Shown here: positions 8,459-16,323 of the stretch, piece after piece | Layout: every line of letters begins with the position of its first letter | Position numbering within the stretch: position 1 is the first letter of the stretch | Assembly: GCF_900114915.1 (NCBI RefSeq) | Contig: NZ_FOUS01000008.1 | Span: 186,001 to 250,000, forward strand | Origin: Bradyrhizobium sp. Rc3b | GTDB lineage: Bacteria > Pseudomonadota > Alphaproteobacteria > Rhizobiales > Xanthobacteraceae | Reading direction: 5' to 3' | DNA: 64,000 nt | Notes under the pieces: model-generated | Database searches by the model: none | Seen by the model: the letters and a program-made list of their open reading frames with translations, nothing else | What the model was told of the DNA's origin: nothing | Position numbers and translations under genes: made by a program

Positions 8459-9150
8459 TGGCGCCGGTGCGTTTCATGACGTGGAATGTGCACGGCACGT
8501 TCAATCTCAATCCGAAGTTCGATCTGGAGGGGGTCTGCTCCATCCTTCGCAAATGGGCTCCTGATGTCGTCGCGCTTCAGGAGGTGGATTCGCGATCGAG
8601 GTCCGACGATCCGTTTGCGAAGCTGGCGAGTGTCGTCGGCGATCACCGCGTTCACGCCAAGTCGATTGTCACCGCGGATGGCGACTACGGTCAGATGCTC
8701 CTGAGCCGCTTTCCGTTCTCCGGGGTGCCCGAAATCGTCGACGTGTCGTATCGGGAGCGCGAGCCGCGCAGGGCCATTGCCGCTGGCCTCCTGACGCCGG
8801 TCGGTGACGTGCGCGTGGTTGCCACGCATCTCGGCCTGAGCATCCACGAGCGGCATGCCCAGGCACAAACCCTGGTGAGCCTGGTGAAACCCGGGAGGAC
8901 CGTCGTCCTCGGCGATTTCAACGATTGGTTTTGGGTCAAGTCGGTGCGGCGCGTGCTCGCGCAGGCCTGCCCCAACCGTACGCGGCTGCGCACCTTCCCA
9001 TCGCGCTTGCCCCTGATGCGGCTCGACCGGATTTATGCGACCTCTGATAGCCGGATCGCGAAAGTCTGGACCGACACGGAGGCGAGGGCGTTCTCGGACC
9101 ACCTGCCCGTCATCGCCGAGGTTGATATCCAGGGGCCTTCGAGAGCCTAG
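8458..9150 (+). CDS. endonuclease/exonuclease/phosphatase-family (EEP) protein
   Basis: 230 residues from ATG 8458, which overlaps the stop of the PLD-VTT gene by one base, so translation is coupled. EEP landmarks appear in order: FMTWNVHG (metal-binding Asn), VVALQEVDS (catalytic Glu), VVATHLGL, VVLGDFNDW (Asp/Asn pair) and FSDHLPVIAEV (Asp-His). The family includes nucleases and inositol- or sphingo-phospholipases. Escherichia coli ybhP, an EEP gene, sits beside clsB (ybhO) in the same way, so a lipid phosphodiesterase or phosphatase role is a reasonable inference. No signal peptide is seen. Confidence 0.88.
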   Translation: MAPVRFMTWNVHGTFNLNPKFDLEGVCSILRKWAPDVVALQEVDSRSRSDDPFAKLASVVGDHRVHAKSIVTADGDYGQMLLSRFPFSGVPEIVDVSYREREPRRAIAAGLLTPVGDVRVVATHLGLSIHERHAQAQTLVSLVKPGRTVVLGDFNDWFWVKSVRRVLAQACPNRTRLRTFPSRLPLMRLDRIYATSDSRIAKVWTDTEARAFSDHLPVIAEVDIQGPSRA

Positions 9151-9176
9151 AAAAAGCTTTATTCTACAACGGCATA

Positions 9177-9202
9177 GCTACTATGCATGGGGTTGTTTTT
9201 CG
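9177..9202 (+). repeat. 26-bp dispersed intergenic repeat, copy 1
   Basis: GCTACTATGCATGGGGTTGT followed by TTTTCG. It matches 24 of 26 positions with the reverse complement of 28995-29020. It lies in the gap between the EEP gene and the small gene at 9311. Two copies in one window suggest a dispersed element. Confidence 0.6.
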
Positions 9203-9310
9203 ATATTTGTTGGGGCGGCGTTCGGGCGGGGCGGACCGCTCGAGTTCCAATTTGCAGGGCCGCCGGGTCCGCCCAGTGGAACCCTTTCGCCGGGTCCGCG
9301 TTGTCTCCGC

Positions 9311-9502
9311 ATGACTGAAGACCTTTCCTTCCGACGCAAACCCCTGACCCCCGAGCAGCGCCAGGCGCGCGATGCGGCACGCCGGATCGAGGCCGAAAAG
9401 GCCATGCGCGACCATGAAGAGGCGCAGAAGGCGTTTTACGCCAACAAGGAGCGGCTGAAGGCCGAACGGCTGGCGCGCGAGGCGGCGGCGGCGAAGGCCT
9501 GA
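9311..9502 (+). CDS. small conserved-looking hypothetical protein
   Basis: 63 residues from ATG 9311; the same frame is open further left, but only this part looks coding. It is highly charged and helical (TEDLSFRRKPLTPEQRQARD, then Ala/Glu/Lys/Arg-rich to the end), without cysteines, signal or membrane segment. Such short Glu/Lys/Ala helices are frequent in rhizobial genomes. The function is unknown. Confidence 0.6.
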   Translation: MTEDLSFRRKPLTPEQRQARDAARRIEAEKAMRDHEEAQKAFYANKERLKAERLAREAAAAKA

Positions 9503-9560
9503 TCCAGCGCGGGTCCCGCCCGCAATCTTCTGACGCGATCTGTCCGGGCGATGCCGCCGG

Positions 9561-9785
9561 CTAGTGCCGTTTCGGCGTCCGCGTCGCGCTCCAAGCCAGC
9601 CTCAGCGCCTGGACGGCCCCTGTGAACGCGCCGCGGGGCGATTGCGCCTCGATGGCTTCGGCTGCGATGCGGCAATCGTCGGCGACCTTGAGCAGCCCGC
9701 TTTTCGCGAGGTCCATGGTGGAGAGGGCGGCCTGCTCCAGGCAAACCCGTTCAAGCCGTCGAAACTCCCGCAGCTCTTTGTTCAT
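9561..9785 (-). CDS. small hypothetical helical protein
   Basis: 74 residues from ATG 9785. Sequence highlights are MNKELREFRRLERVCLEQAA, then SGLLKVADDCRIAAEAIEAQ and a basic end RTPKRH. Two cysteines sit in amphipathic helices. It is convergent with the 63-residue gene, 58 bp away. It is soluble and of unknown function. The residue pattern supports real coding on this strand. Confidence 0.55.
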   Translation of the reverse strand: MNKELREFRRLERVCLEQAALSTMDLAKSGLLKVADDCRIAAEAIEAQSPRGAFTGAVQALRLAWSATRTPKRH

Positions 9786-10044
9786 GCGTCAGCTCTCGGT
9801 ATGCCCCAAGCCATGCGGCGCTGAGTCTGCTTAACGATCAGTAAAGGATCTCTGCCTAGCCGAGCCGGCTGGCGCCGGGCTTGTGCGGGCCATGCACGCG
9901 CCCGGCGCGGGGGCGCATCGGCAGGCTTGACGGCGTTTGGCTTCCGCCGGAAGCTTCAACTGATCCGAACTGACGTGAAGCACGGGAGACGTTCGCCCCC
10001 AGCCAGTCCGACACCTATCAGCGCAAGGTCAAATGGAGCTGACC

Positions 10045-10365
10045 ATGACCACGTTCGACAAGCGCGAGCAGGGCTTTGAGGCCAAGTTCGTCCATGACGA
10101 GGAATTCATGTTCAAGGCCACCGCCCGGTCCAACAAGCTGCTCGGGCTTTGGGCTGCAGGCCAGCTCGGGCTGAGCGGCGATGCCGCGGCAAGCTACGCA
10201 ACCACGCTGGTGACGGACCATCTGGAGAGCCGGGCGATCGCCGATGTCGTAGACAAGGTGTCAGGCGATCTCGCCGCCAAGGGCATCGCGCGTGAGCAGG
10301 TCGCGCTGAAGCTTCAGGAGTGCCTGCACCAGGCGCTGGCGCAGCTCGAAGTGGACAAGCAATAA
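10045..10365 (+). CDS. ATP-synthase inhibitor zeta-like (DUF1476) protein
   Basis: 106 residues from ATG 10045 (MTTFDKREQGFEAKFVHDEE), the usual start for this family; an in-frame ATG at 10033 is an alternative. The motif run FDKREQGFEAKF, then a four-helix body with RSNKLLGLWAAG and a C-terminal helix ending LAQLEVDKQ, is characteristic of DUF1476. In Paracoccus the family member is the zeta subunit that inhibits F1-ATPase hydrolysis. The length matches the family. It is monocistronic and convergent with the YqhA-like gene. Confidence 0.85.
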   Translation: MTTFDKREQGFEAKFVHDEEFMFKATARSNKLLGLWAAGQLGLSGDAAASYATTLVTDHLESRAIADVVDKVSGDLAAKGIAREQVALKLQECLHQALAQLEVDKQ

Positions 10366-10382
10366 GGCCGACCTTGGTAACC

Positions 10383-10961
10383 TCACTCGGCCTGCTTGCG
10401 CGTGCCGGAGTCACCGAGCTTGTCGACATAGGCAATGCCGATCGCCGAAACGACGAAGGTGAGGTGGATCAGCACCTGCCACATCACGCCGGTCTCGGTG
10501 AAGCCGGCGCGGTTCGAGCCGAGATTGCCGGCCTCGATGAAGGTGCGCAGCAGCGCGATCGAGGAGATGCCGATGATGGCCATGGCGAGCTTGATCTTGA
10601 GCACGCTCGCATTGACGTGGCCGAGCCATTCCGGCTCGTCGGGATGGCCCTGCAGGTCGAGCCGCGAGACGAACGTCTCGTAGCCGCCGACGATCACCAT
10701 CACGAGCAGGTTGGAGATCATCACGACGTCGATCAGCGCCAGCACACTCATCATGATCTGCTGCTCGGTGAGGTCGAGGGCGTGCCAGGAGAGGTGCCAG
10801 AGCTCTTTCAGGAACAGCGCGATGTAGACGCATTGCGCCACGATCAGTCCGAGATAGAGCGGCAGTTGCAGCCAGCGCGAGCCGAAGATGATCATCGGCA
10901 GCAGGCCGAGGCGCGGCGAGGGCGAACGAGGTTCGGATTGGGGTGAAGGCTCAACCGACAT
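10383..10961 (-). CDS. YqhA/UPF0114-family membrane protein
   Basis: 192 residues with an N-terminal basic tail, then about four hydrophobic segments (about 25-50, 65-92, 120-140, 155-180). The conserved stretch ISNLLVMVIVGGYETFVSRL and the segment KIKLAMAIIGISSIALLRTF are typical of the UPF0114 (YqhA) family of small inner-membrane proteins of unknown function. ATG 10961 is the only good start. The gene ends 17 bp from the zeta-like gene, pointing toward it. Confidence 0.88.
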   Translation of the reverse strand: MSVEPSPQSEPRSPSPRLGLLPMIIFGSRWLQLPLYLGLIVAQCVYIALFLKELWHLSWHALDLTEQQIMMSVLALIDVVMISNLLVMVIVGGYETFVSRLDLQGHPDEPEWLGHVNASVLKIKLAMAIIGISSIALLRTFIEAGNLGSNRAGFTETGVMWQVLIHLTFVVSAIGIAYVDKLGDSGTRKQAE

Positions 10962-11119
10962 TCAGGCTGCATCCTCGCAATCGAAACGATCGCTTTCATC
11001 TAGCCCGACAACATGGCCGGCGGAAGACGCGCCGCACGTCCCGCCATCGGCTGATCGCGCCATTTCGTGCTAGCGTGCCGAACGGCCATCGCGCGACGGT
11101 GTGGATCGGGAGGCGGGGA

Positions 11120-11410
11120 GTGACGAGGAGCGGCTTTCGCAGATGGTCCGGCGGCATCGCGCTTGCCGGCGCAATCATGATTGGCGCGGGCACCGCGGAG
11201 GTCTCGGCGACACCGCTGACGCCGTTTCGCTACGAGGCGCAGGCGCAGCGTCATTGCCCGCACGACAAGGTGGTCTGGCTCGACTTCAGGAAGGGCATCT
11301 ACTACCGCAAGGGTCAGAAGCGGTACGGCCAGGGGTTCGACGGCAGCTTCGTCTGCCTGAACGAGGCCCGTGACAGCCGCTATCGCCGCTCCCTGCTGGG
11401 TCTGCGCTGA
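11120..11410 (+). CDS. small exported hypothetical protein
   Basis: 96 residues from GTG 11120, supported by GGGAGGCGGGGA immediately upstream. A signal peptide is plausible (basic start, then GIALAGAIMIGAGTAEVSA). The mature part contains CPHDKVVWLDFRKGIYYRKG and one more Cys near the C-terminus, so a disulfide is possible. The composition and length fit small periplasmic proteins seen in Bradyrhizobium. No function is known. Confidence 0.65.
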   Translation: MTRSGFRRWSGGIALAGAIMIGAGTAEVSATPLTPFRYEAQAQRHCPHDKVVWLDFRKGIYYRKGQKRYGQGFDGSFVCLNEARDSRYRRSLLGLR

Positions 11411-11427
11411 GTGGCGCGTGACGCCGG

Positions 11428-11556
11428 CTATTTCTGCGCCGGCAGCCTGACCGGCACGTGCGGGGAGGTGCTGATGACCCGGGGGCTTCCGTCCGGATAG
11501 GTGCGGTCGCCGCGGATCAGGGATTCCAGGACCAGGAAGAATTTCTCGGCAAGCAT
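11428..11556 (-). CDS. 42-residue hypothetical protein
   Basis: ATG 11556 with GAGGGTG seven bases upstream opens a 42-codon frame: MLAEKFFLVLESLIRG, then a Pro/Ser-rich tail ending VRLPAQK. The good ribosome site and the helix-plus-proline tail layout suggest a genuine small protein. It is the first of three tiny minus-strand frames in the gap between 11410 and 12343. The function is unknown. Confidence 0.45.
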   Translation of the reverse strand: MLAEKFFLVLESLIRGDRTYPDGSPRVISTSPHVPVRLPAQK

Positions 11557-11695
11557 TTGTGTCACCCTCGTTGGTGATGGCCTCTGGAAATGAGTCGAGG
11601 CACCGAACGCGGGAATTCAATCAACAGATTGGGAGCGGGACATCGGCGCATGATGCGCCGCGGTGGAGCTGTGCTGGAGGGTAACGAAGCGGGGC

Positions 11696-11794
11696 TCAGG
11701 CGAACGCCAGTGCCACCAGGCTCGAGCAGAGCAGAACCAAGCCGCCGGCGGTCAATGCCAGGAAGCCGTCAGATACCAGGTCATGGTTACGCAT
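11696..11794 (-). CDS. 32-residue putative membrane peptide
   Basis: A 33-codon frame from ATG 11794: MRNHDLVSDGFLALTAGG followed by a hydrophobic helix (LVLLCSSLVALAFA). It fits a single-pass membrane peptide. No strong Shine-Dalgarno is seen. The support is composition alone. Confidence 0.3.
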   Translation of the reverse strand: MRNHDLVSDGFLALTAGGLVLLCSSLVALAFA

Positions 11795-11896
11795 GTGACA
11801 CCTGCCGCTCTCGTTTTCGATGCTCGCTCGGATCGATCAAAATTGTCCGAACGCGCCGCTTGAAAGAGGTGATGCTTGCCGTCTGCGCGAGTGCCG

Positions 11897-11986
11897 TTAG
11901 GCCCTCGTGCGGTAACCTTCAAACGCATGGGCCAGGAAGATCCCCGCGCTTACCAGACCCATCAGTGCCGAAACCGTCTCGATCAT
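11897..11986 (-). CDS. 29-residue putative membrane peptide
   Basis: From ATG 11986: MIETVSALMGLVSAGIFLAH, then AFEGYRTRA. It has one hydrophobic helix and a short charged tail, like known bacterial single-pass micropeptides. The frame is open upstream to 12178, but that part looks random. The ribosome site is poor. Confidence 0.35.
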   Translation of the reverse strand: MIETVSALMGLVSAGIFLAHAFEGYRTRA

Positions 11987-12342
11987 CGTTAAATTCCAAA
12001 TCCCGCCCTTGCATCCGAGAGAACGCGTGCGGCCTTGCACAGTCAAAAGAATTCCAGTGAAGGCAGCGACAATGGGGGTGGAGTGAGGATTCGGCGCAAC
12101 AGAATGTCCAGCCGTGGCACAGGGTTGGCGCCATCGCTCCGTAGAACAACGGAAAAATGCGAACGTCTCGTTTACCATCCCGGCGGGATCGCTGTGGGCT
12201 CCCCATTTCCGCCGTGTTCGGGTTGCGTTATCGTTACCGCATCCGACGCGGTGGTGGGCCGCCTCGGATTAAAGGACCGGACAGCGCTCCCCGTAGCCAA
12301 AGCGGGGTGGGTACGCCTCCGGCAAAGTGGTATTTGGGGCGC
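11987..12342. other. intergenic stretch before rlpA
   Basis: 356 bp between the last small minus-strand frame and rlpA. I see no convincing gene, RNA or long repeat. It presumably holds the rlpA promoter. A frame in phase with rlpA is open from 12157, but its residues look random and it lacks a ribosome site. Confidence 0.4.
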
Positions 12343-13269
12343 ATGGGGATCCGACGGTCAGATTCGGTTTTGCGGGCCGCGCGTGGTGCTGCGGCGGTCG
12401 CGGCCTGCGTTGCGCTGGCCAATTGCGCCTCCTCCAACAAATTCGCCAGCCGCGTCGATCCGAAATATGGCGTGTCCTCGAGCCCCCGGGTCGTGGCGTT
12501 CGGGGACCCGGTCCCGAAGGGCGGCGGCACCTACCGCGTCGGCAAGCCCTATGTCGTGGCCGGCCGGACCTACGTGCCCGAGGAGGACGTCAACTACCGC
12601 GCCGAGGGCATGGCGTCCTGGTACGGCGATGACTTCCACGGCCGCCTGACCGCCAACGGCGAAGTGTTCGACATGACCTCGCTGACCGCGGCGCATCCGA
12701 CCCTGCCGATGCCGTCCTATGCGCGAGTGACCAATGTCTCGAACGGCAAGTCGCTGATCGTGCGCGTCAATGACCGCGGCCCCTATCACGGCAACCGCCT
12801 CATCGATGTCTCGAACAAGGCCGCCGAACTGCTTGAATTCAAAGGCAATGGCGTCGCAAAGGTCCGCGTCGAATATGTCGGCCGGGCGCCGCTCGAAGGC
12901 TCCGACGACCGCCAGCTTCTGGCGACCCTGCGCACCGGCGTTCCGGCGCCGTCGCCCTCGATGGTGCGGGTCGCCTCGGCCAAGCCCTTCGTGCCGGAAT
13001 TGCCGGGATCGAGCCGCGGTGCCATTCGCGGCGACGTGCCGATGCCGGAGGGGCGGCCCTATAATCTCGGCACCACCTCCGCCGACATGGCCTCGCTCAA
13101 TGCGACCTCGGAAATGTCGGCCTCGAGCCGCGGCCGGGGCCGGGCGGTCCACAACACGCGCGCCGTGTCCTATGACGCGGACGGCCGCTACGCGGCGGAG
13201 AACGCGCCGTCATCGGCCGACGGGGCCGCCGAGGCCCGCAGCATCCTGAGCGGCCGCGGGCTCTATTAG
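12343..13269 (+). CDS. rlpA: RlpA-family septal-ring lipoprotein
   Basis: 308 residues from ATG 12343. A lipoprotein signal with LANC puts the lipidated Cys at residue 28, so it is an outer-membrane or periplasmic lipoprotein. The double-psi beta-barrel lies at about 88-180, with GMASWYGDDFHGRLTANGE, ahPTLPMPSYARVTN and VRVNDRGPYHGNRLIDVS, the family core. Characterised RlpA members are lytic transglycosylases that cut denuded glycan at the septum. The C-terminal 120 residues are low-complexity (Ser/Arg/Ala), and no SPOR domain is visible. Confidence 0.9.
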   Translation: MGIRRSDSVLRAARGAAAVAACVALANCASSNKFASRVDPKYGVSSSPRVVAFGDPVPKGGGTYRVGKPYVVAGRTYVPEEDVNYRAEGMASWYGDDFHGRLTANGEVFDMTSLTAAHPTLPMPSYARVTNVSNGKSLIVRVNDRGPYHGNRLIDVSNKAAELLEFKGNGVAKVRVEYVGRAPLEGSDDRQLLATLRTGVPAPSPSMVRVASAKPFVPELPGSSRGAIRGDVPMPEGRPYNLGTTSADMASLNATSEMSASSRGRGRAVHNTRAVSYDADGRYAAENAPSSADGAAEARSILSGRGLY

Positions 13270-14219
13270 GCTGCGCTTTCCTTCAGGAATTGCACCAGCG
13301 CCGCGTTCACCTCGTCGGGCCGTTCCTGCTGCACCCAATGGCCGGCGCCCTCGATGATCAGCTTCTGCTTCAGATTGGGCAGCACGCGCTCGAGCTCGTT
13401 GACGCGCTTGGCACCGATCAGGCCGGTGATGACGGCGTCCCTGGAGCCGGCGATGAACAGCGAGGGCTGATGGATCTGCGCGTCCTGCCAGGGCGCCGTC
13501 AGCTCCCAATTGCGGTCGATGTTGCGGTACCAATTCAGCCCGCCGCGAAAGCCGGACTTGCGGAAGCTCTCGGTGAAATAGGCGAGGTCAGCCTCGCCGA
13601 GCCAGCCGGGCAGCGGCTCCTCGGTGGTGGCGTGGCTGAGAAAGCCCTTGCCCTCCTGCACGAACATGGCGGCAGTGGGATCGGCAAGGCCGCGTCCGCC
13701 GAGCACGATGCGCATGGTGCGGGCGACGTCTCGTTCCAGCTCGGCCTCGGCGACGCCGGGCGCCTGGAAGTACTGCCAGTAGAAATTGGTGACGCCGCCC
13801 TGGCGCAAGAGGTCGAGCGGCTTGCCGCGGCCGCGGAACGGCGGCGGCACGCTGAGGCCCGCGACCGCCGTGAAGATGTCGGGCCGGAACAGCGCCGCAT
13901 GCCAGGCAACCGGTGCGCCCCAATCGTGGCCGACGACCATCGCCTTGGTCTCGCCGAGCGCCTGCACGAGACCGACCATGTCGCCGACCGTGTCGAAAAT
14001 CGAGTAGGCCGCGACCTCAGGCGGCGCGGCGCTCTGGCCGTAGCCGCGCATGTCGGGGGCGACGACGTGAAACCCGGCCGCGGCCAGCGCGGGGATCTGG
14101 TGGCGCCAGGAATAGGACAGCTCCGGCCAACCATGGCACAGCACGACCAGCGGACCCTGGCCGGCTTCGCGGATGAAGAGATCGATGCCGTTGGCCTTGA
14201 TCACGCGGGTGGAGGACAT
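13266..14219 (-). CDS. epoxide-hydrolase-like alpha/beta-hydrolase
   Basis: 317 residues from ATG 14219; the frame is open to 14342, but AAGGCGG lies before this ATG. HGWPE (29-33) is the oxyanion HGxP motif. The nucleophile is Asp99 in VGHDWGAP, the hallmark of epoxide hydrolases and dehalogenases rather than serine esterases. The acid is probably the Asp of GSRDAVI, and the His lies in GAGHWVQQERP. A lid rich in Tyr/Trp (NFYWQYF, GLNWYRNIDRNW) supplies the candidate ring-opening tyrosines. It probably hydrolyses epoxides to diols; haloalkane dehalogenase is less likely. Its stop overlaps the rlpA stop by 4 bp, tail to tail. Confidence 0.88.
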   Translation of the reverse strand: MSSTRVIKANGIDLFIREAGQGPLVVLCHGWPELSYSWRHQIPALAAAGFHVVAPDMRGYGQSAAPPEVAAYSIFDTVGDMVGLVQALGETKAMVVGHDWGAPVAWHAALFRPDIFTAVAGLSVPPPFRGRGKPLDLLRQGGVTNFYWQYFQAPGVAEAELERDVARTMRIVLGGRGLADPTAAMFVQEGKGFLSHATTEEPLPGWLGEADLAYFTESFRKSGFRGGLNWYRNIDRNWELTAPWQDAQIHQPSLFIAGSRDAVITGLIGAKRVNELERVLPNLKQKLIIEGAGHWVQQERPDEVNAALVQFLKESAA

Positions 14220-14372
14220 CGCTTTTCCGCCTTGTTTCAGGGGTTTGGTCGAGAAACATAAGGCGCCACGATAGGGGCGCGGCGAGAATCGTGCAATCTC
14301 AGGGACAGGCGTCGAACCGCGTGTTGTTCGCATCTGTTCCAACTGTTAGAACGCCTCTCTCAGGGCTTCGCC

Positions 14373-15635
14373 ATGGCATTTCGTCTTCCTTTGCTTCGTC
14401 GCAACCGGCTCACCGCCGGAACACTGGCGCGCGGGCTGGTCGCCGCGATTCTGGTGGCAAGCATCGGCTGGAGCGGGGCGCTTCTGGCCGCCAACCAGAG
14501 CATCCAGGGCGCCAAGAAGCCGGACGATGCCGGATTCGACGGCGATGCCCCGACCGCGATCCTGATCGAGGCCTCCTCAGGCAGCGTGCTGTTCGAGAAG
14601 AACGCCGACGAGCTCCGAGCGCCCTCCAGCATGATGAAGCTGATGACGGCGGAGGTCGTCTTCAATGCCATCAAGAAGGGCGACATCAAGCTGACCGACG
14701 AATACCGGATCAGCGAGAACGCCTGGCGCCGGGGAGGCGCGCCCTCCGGTGGCTCGACCATGTTCGCCGCCATCAACAGCAAGGTCTCGGTCGACGATCT
14801 CCTGCACGGCGCGATCATCCAGAGCGGCAACGATGCCTGCATCGCGCTCGCCGAGGCCATGGCGGGCAACGAGAAGATTTTCGCGGCGGACTTCATGACC
14901 AAGCGCGCCCGCGAGCTCGGCCTGACCAAATCGACCTTCGGCAACTCCAACGGTTTGCCCGACCCCGCCAACAAGATGACGGTGCGCGAGCTTGGCATGC
15001 TCGCCCGGCACATCATCCTGGACTTTCCGGAGTTCTACAAACTGTTCGGCGAGAAGGAGTACACCTGGAACAAGATCCGCCAGCCCAACCGCAATCCGCT
15101 GCTCAATTCGATGGAAGGCGCCGACGGGCTGAAGACCGGCTATACCAAGGAGGGCGGCTACGGCATGGTCGGCTCGGCGGTGCAGAACGGCACGCGGCTG
15201 ATCGTCGTCGTCAACGGACTGGAAGACCCGGAGGATCGCGCCACGGAAGCCAAGAAAATGCTGGAATGGGGTTTCCGCAATTTCGAGACCCGCACGCTGA
15301 TCGCGGCCGAGCAGCCCGTCGGCTACGCCAAGGTGTTCGGCGGCGAGAGCCGCTCGGTCAAGCTCGTCGCCAAGACTCCGGTGAAGGTGATGGTGCACAA
15401 GAACGGCAGCGACAAGCTGATTGCGCGCGTCGTCTATAGCGGTCCGGTGCGGGCGCCGGTCGAGGCCGGCCAACGGGTCGGCGTGGTCAGGGTCTGGCGC
15501 AGCGGCAACATCGCGGTGGAGACGCCGGTCTATGCGGCCGAAGCGATAGGCACCGGCTCGACCGTGCGACGCGCGATCGACGGCGCCAGCGAGCTCGTGA
15601 TCGGCATGTTCCGCGCAGGCGCCGAGAAGCTCTGA
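14373..15635 (+). CDS. D-alanyl-D-alanine carboxypeptidase (PBP5/6-like)
   Basis: 420 residues with a signal peptide (about 1-40). The three penicillin-binding motifs are present: Ser86-x-x-Lys89 in SSMMK, SGN at 151-153 and KTG at 254-256. The C-terminal part is the PBP5-like beta domain, and the final helix (about 395-420) could be an amphipathic membrane anchor. It trims the terminal D-Ala of peptidoglycan stem peptides in the periplasm. It is followed after 1 bp by tmk, so cell-wall and DNA-replication genes share an operon. Confidence 0.93.
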   Translation: MAFRLPLLRRNRLTAGTLARGLVAAILVASIGWSGALLAANQSIQGAKKPDDAGFDGDAPTAILIEASSGSVLFEKNADELRAPSSMMKLMTAEVVFNAIKKGDIKLTDEYRISENAWRRGGAPSGGSTMFAAINSKVSVDDLLHGAIIQSGNDACIALAEAMAGNEKIFAADFMTKRARELGLTKSTFGNSNGLPDPANKMTVRELGMLARHIILDFPEFYKLFGEKEYTWNKIRQPNRNPLLNSMEGADGLKTGYTKEGGYGMVGSAVQNGTRLIVVVNGLEDPEDRATEAKKMLEWGFRNFETRTLIAAEQPVGYAKVFGGESRSVKLVAKTPVKVMVHKNGSDKLIARVVYSGPVRAPVEAGQRVGVVRVWRSGNIAVETPVYAAEAIGTGSTVRRAIDGASELVIGMFRAGAEKL

Positions 15636-15636
15636 C

Positions 15637-16323
15637 ATGAGTGAGAGCGCGCTACAGCGGCCGTCCGGACGCGGACGCTTCGTCACCTTTGAAGGCGGCG
15701 AGGGCACGGGCAAGTCGACCCAGATCAAGAAGCTTGCCGACCGCCTCAAGGCGGCAAAGCTCCGCATCCGCGTCACGCGCGAGCCGGGCGGCTCGCCGGG
15801 CGCCGAGATCATGCGTCATCTGGTGCTGTCGGGCATGGGCAAGCTGCTCGGCCCCGAGGCGGAGACGCTGTTGTTCGCCGCCGCGCGTGATGACCATGTC
15901 CGCACCGTGATCCTGCCTGCGCTCAACCAGGGCACCTGGGTGCTGTGCGACCGCTTCGCCGACTCGACGCGGGCCTATCAGGGCAGCCTCGGCCAAGTGC
16001 CTGAGGGCCTGATCAACGCGATGCAGCGGGTCACGATCGGCGATCTCAAGCCGGACCTCACCATCATCCTCGACCTGCCGGTCGAGATCGGCCTGCAACG
16101 CGCCGCCGCGCGCCGCGGCAACAGCACGCCCGACCGGTTCGAGGGCGAGAAGCTCGGTTTTCACCAGGGCCTGCGCGAGGCCTATCGCAAGATTGCCGAG
16201 GACGATCCCGCACGCTGCGTGCTGATCGACGCCAATTCCGACCCTGACACGGTCGCAGGCCGTGTCTGGACGGCGCTGCGCGATCGTCTCCTTCCCACAC
16301 CAGCCTCGGTGGTTTCCGTATGA
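15637..16323 (+). CDS. tmk: thymidylate kinase
   Basis: 228 residues. The P-loop EGGEGTGKST (about 16-25), the DR-E type TREPGG (46-51), DRFADSTRAY (about 106-115) and the LID-like segment with Arg residues (QRAAARRG) identify dTMP kinase, which makes dTDP from dTMP and ATP. The length is normal. ATG 15637 lies 1 bp after the carboxypeptidase stop, and the gene overlaps holB by ATGA, so translation is probably coupled. Confidence 0.97.
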   Translation: MSESALQRPSGRGRFVTFEGGEGTGKSTQIKKLADRLKAAKLRIRVTREPGGSPGAEIMRHLVLSGMGKLLGPEAETLLFAAARDDHVRTVILPALNQGTWVLCDRFADSTRAYQGSLGQVPEGLINAMQRVTIGDLKPDLTIILDLPVEIGLQRAAARRGNSTPDRFEGEKLGFHQGLREAYRKIAEDDPARCVLIDANSDPDTVAGRVWTALRDRLLPTPASVVSV

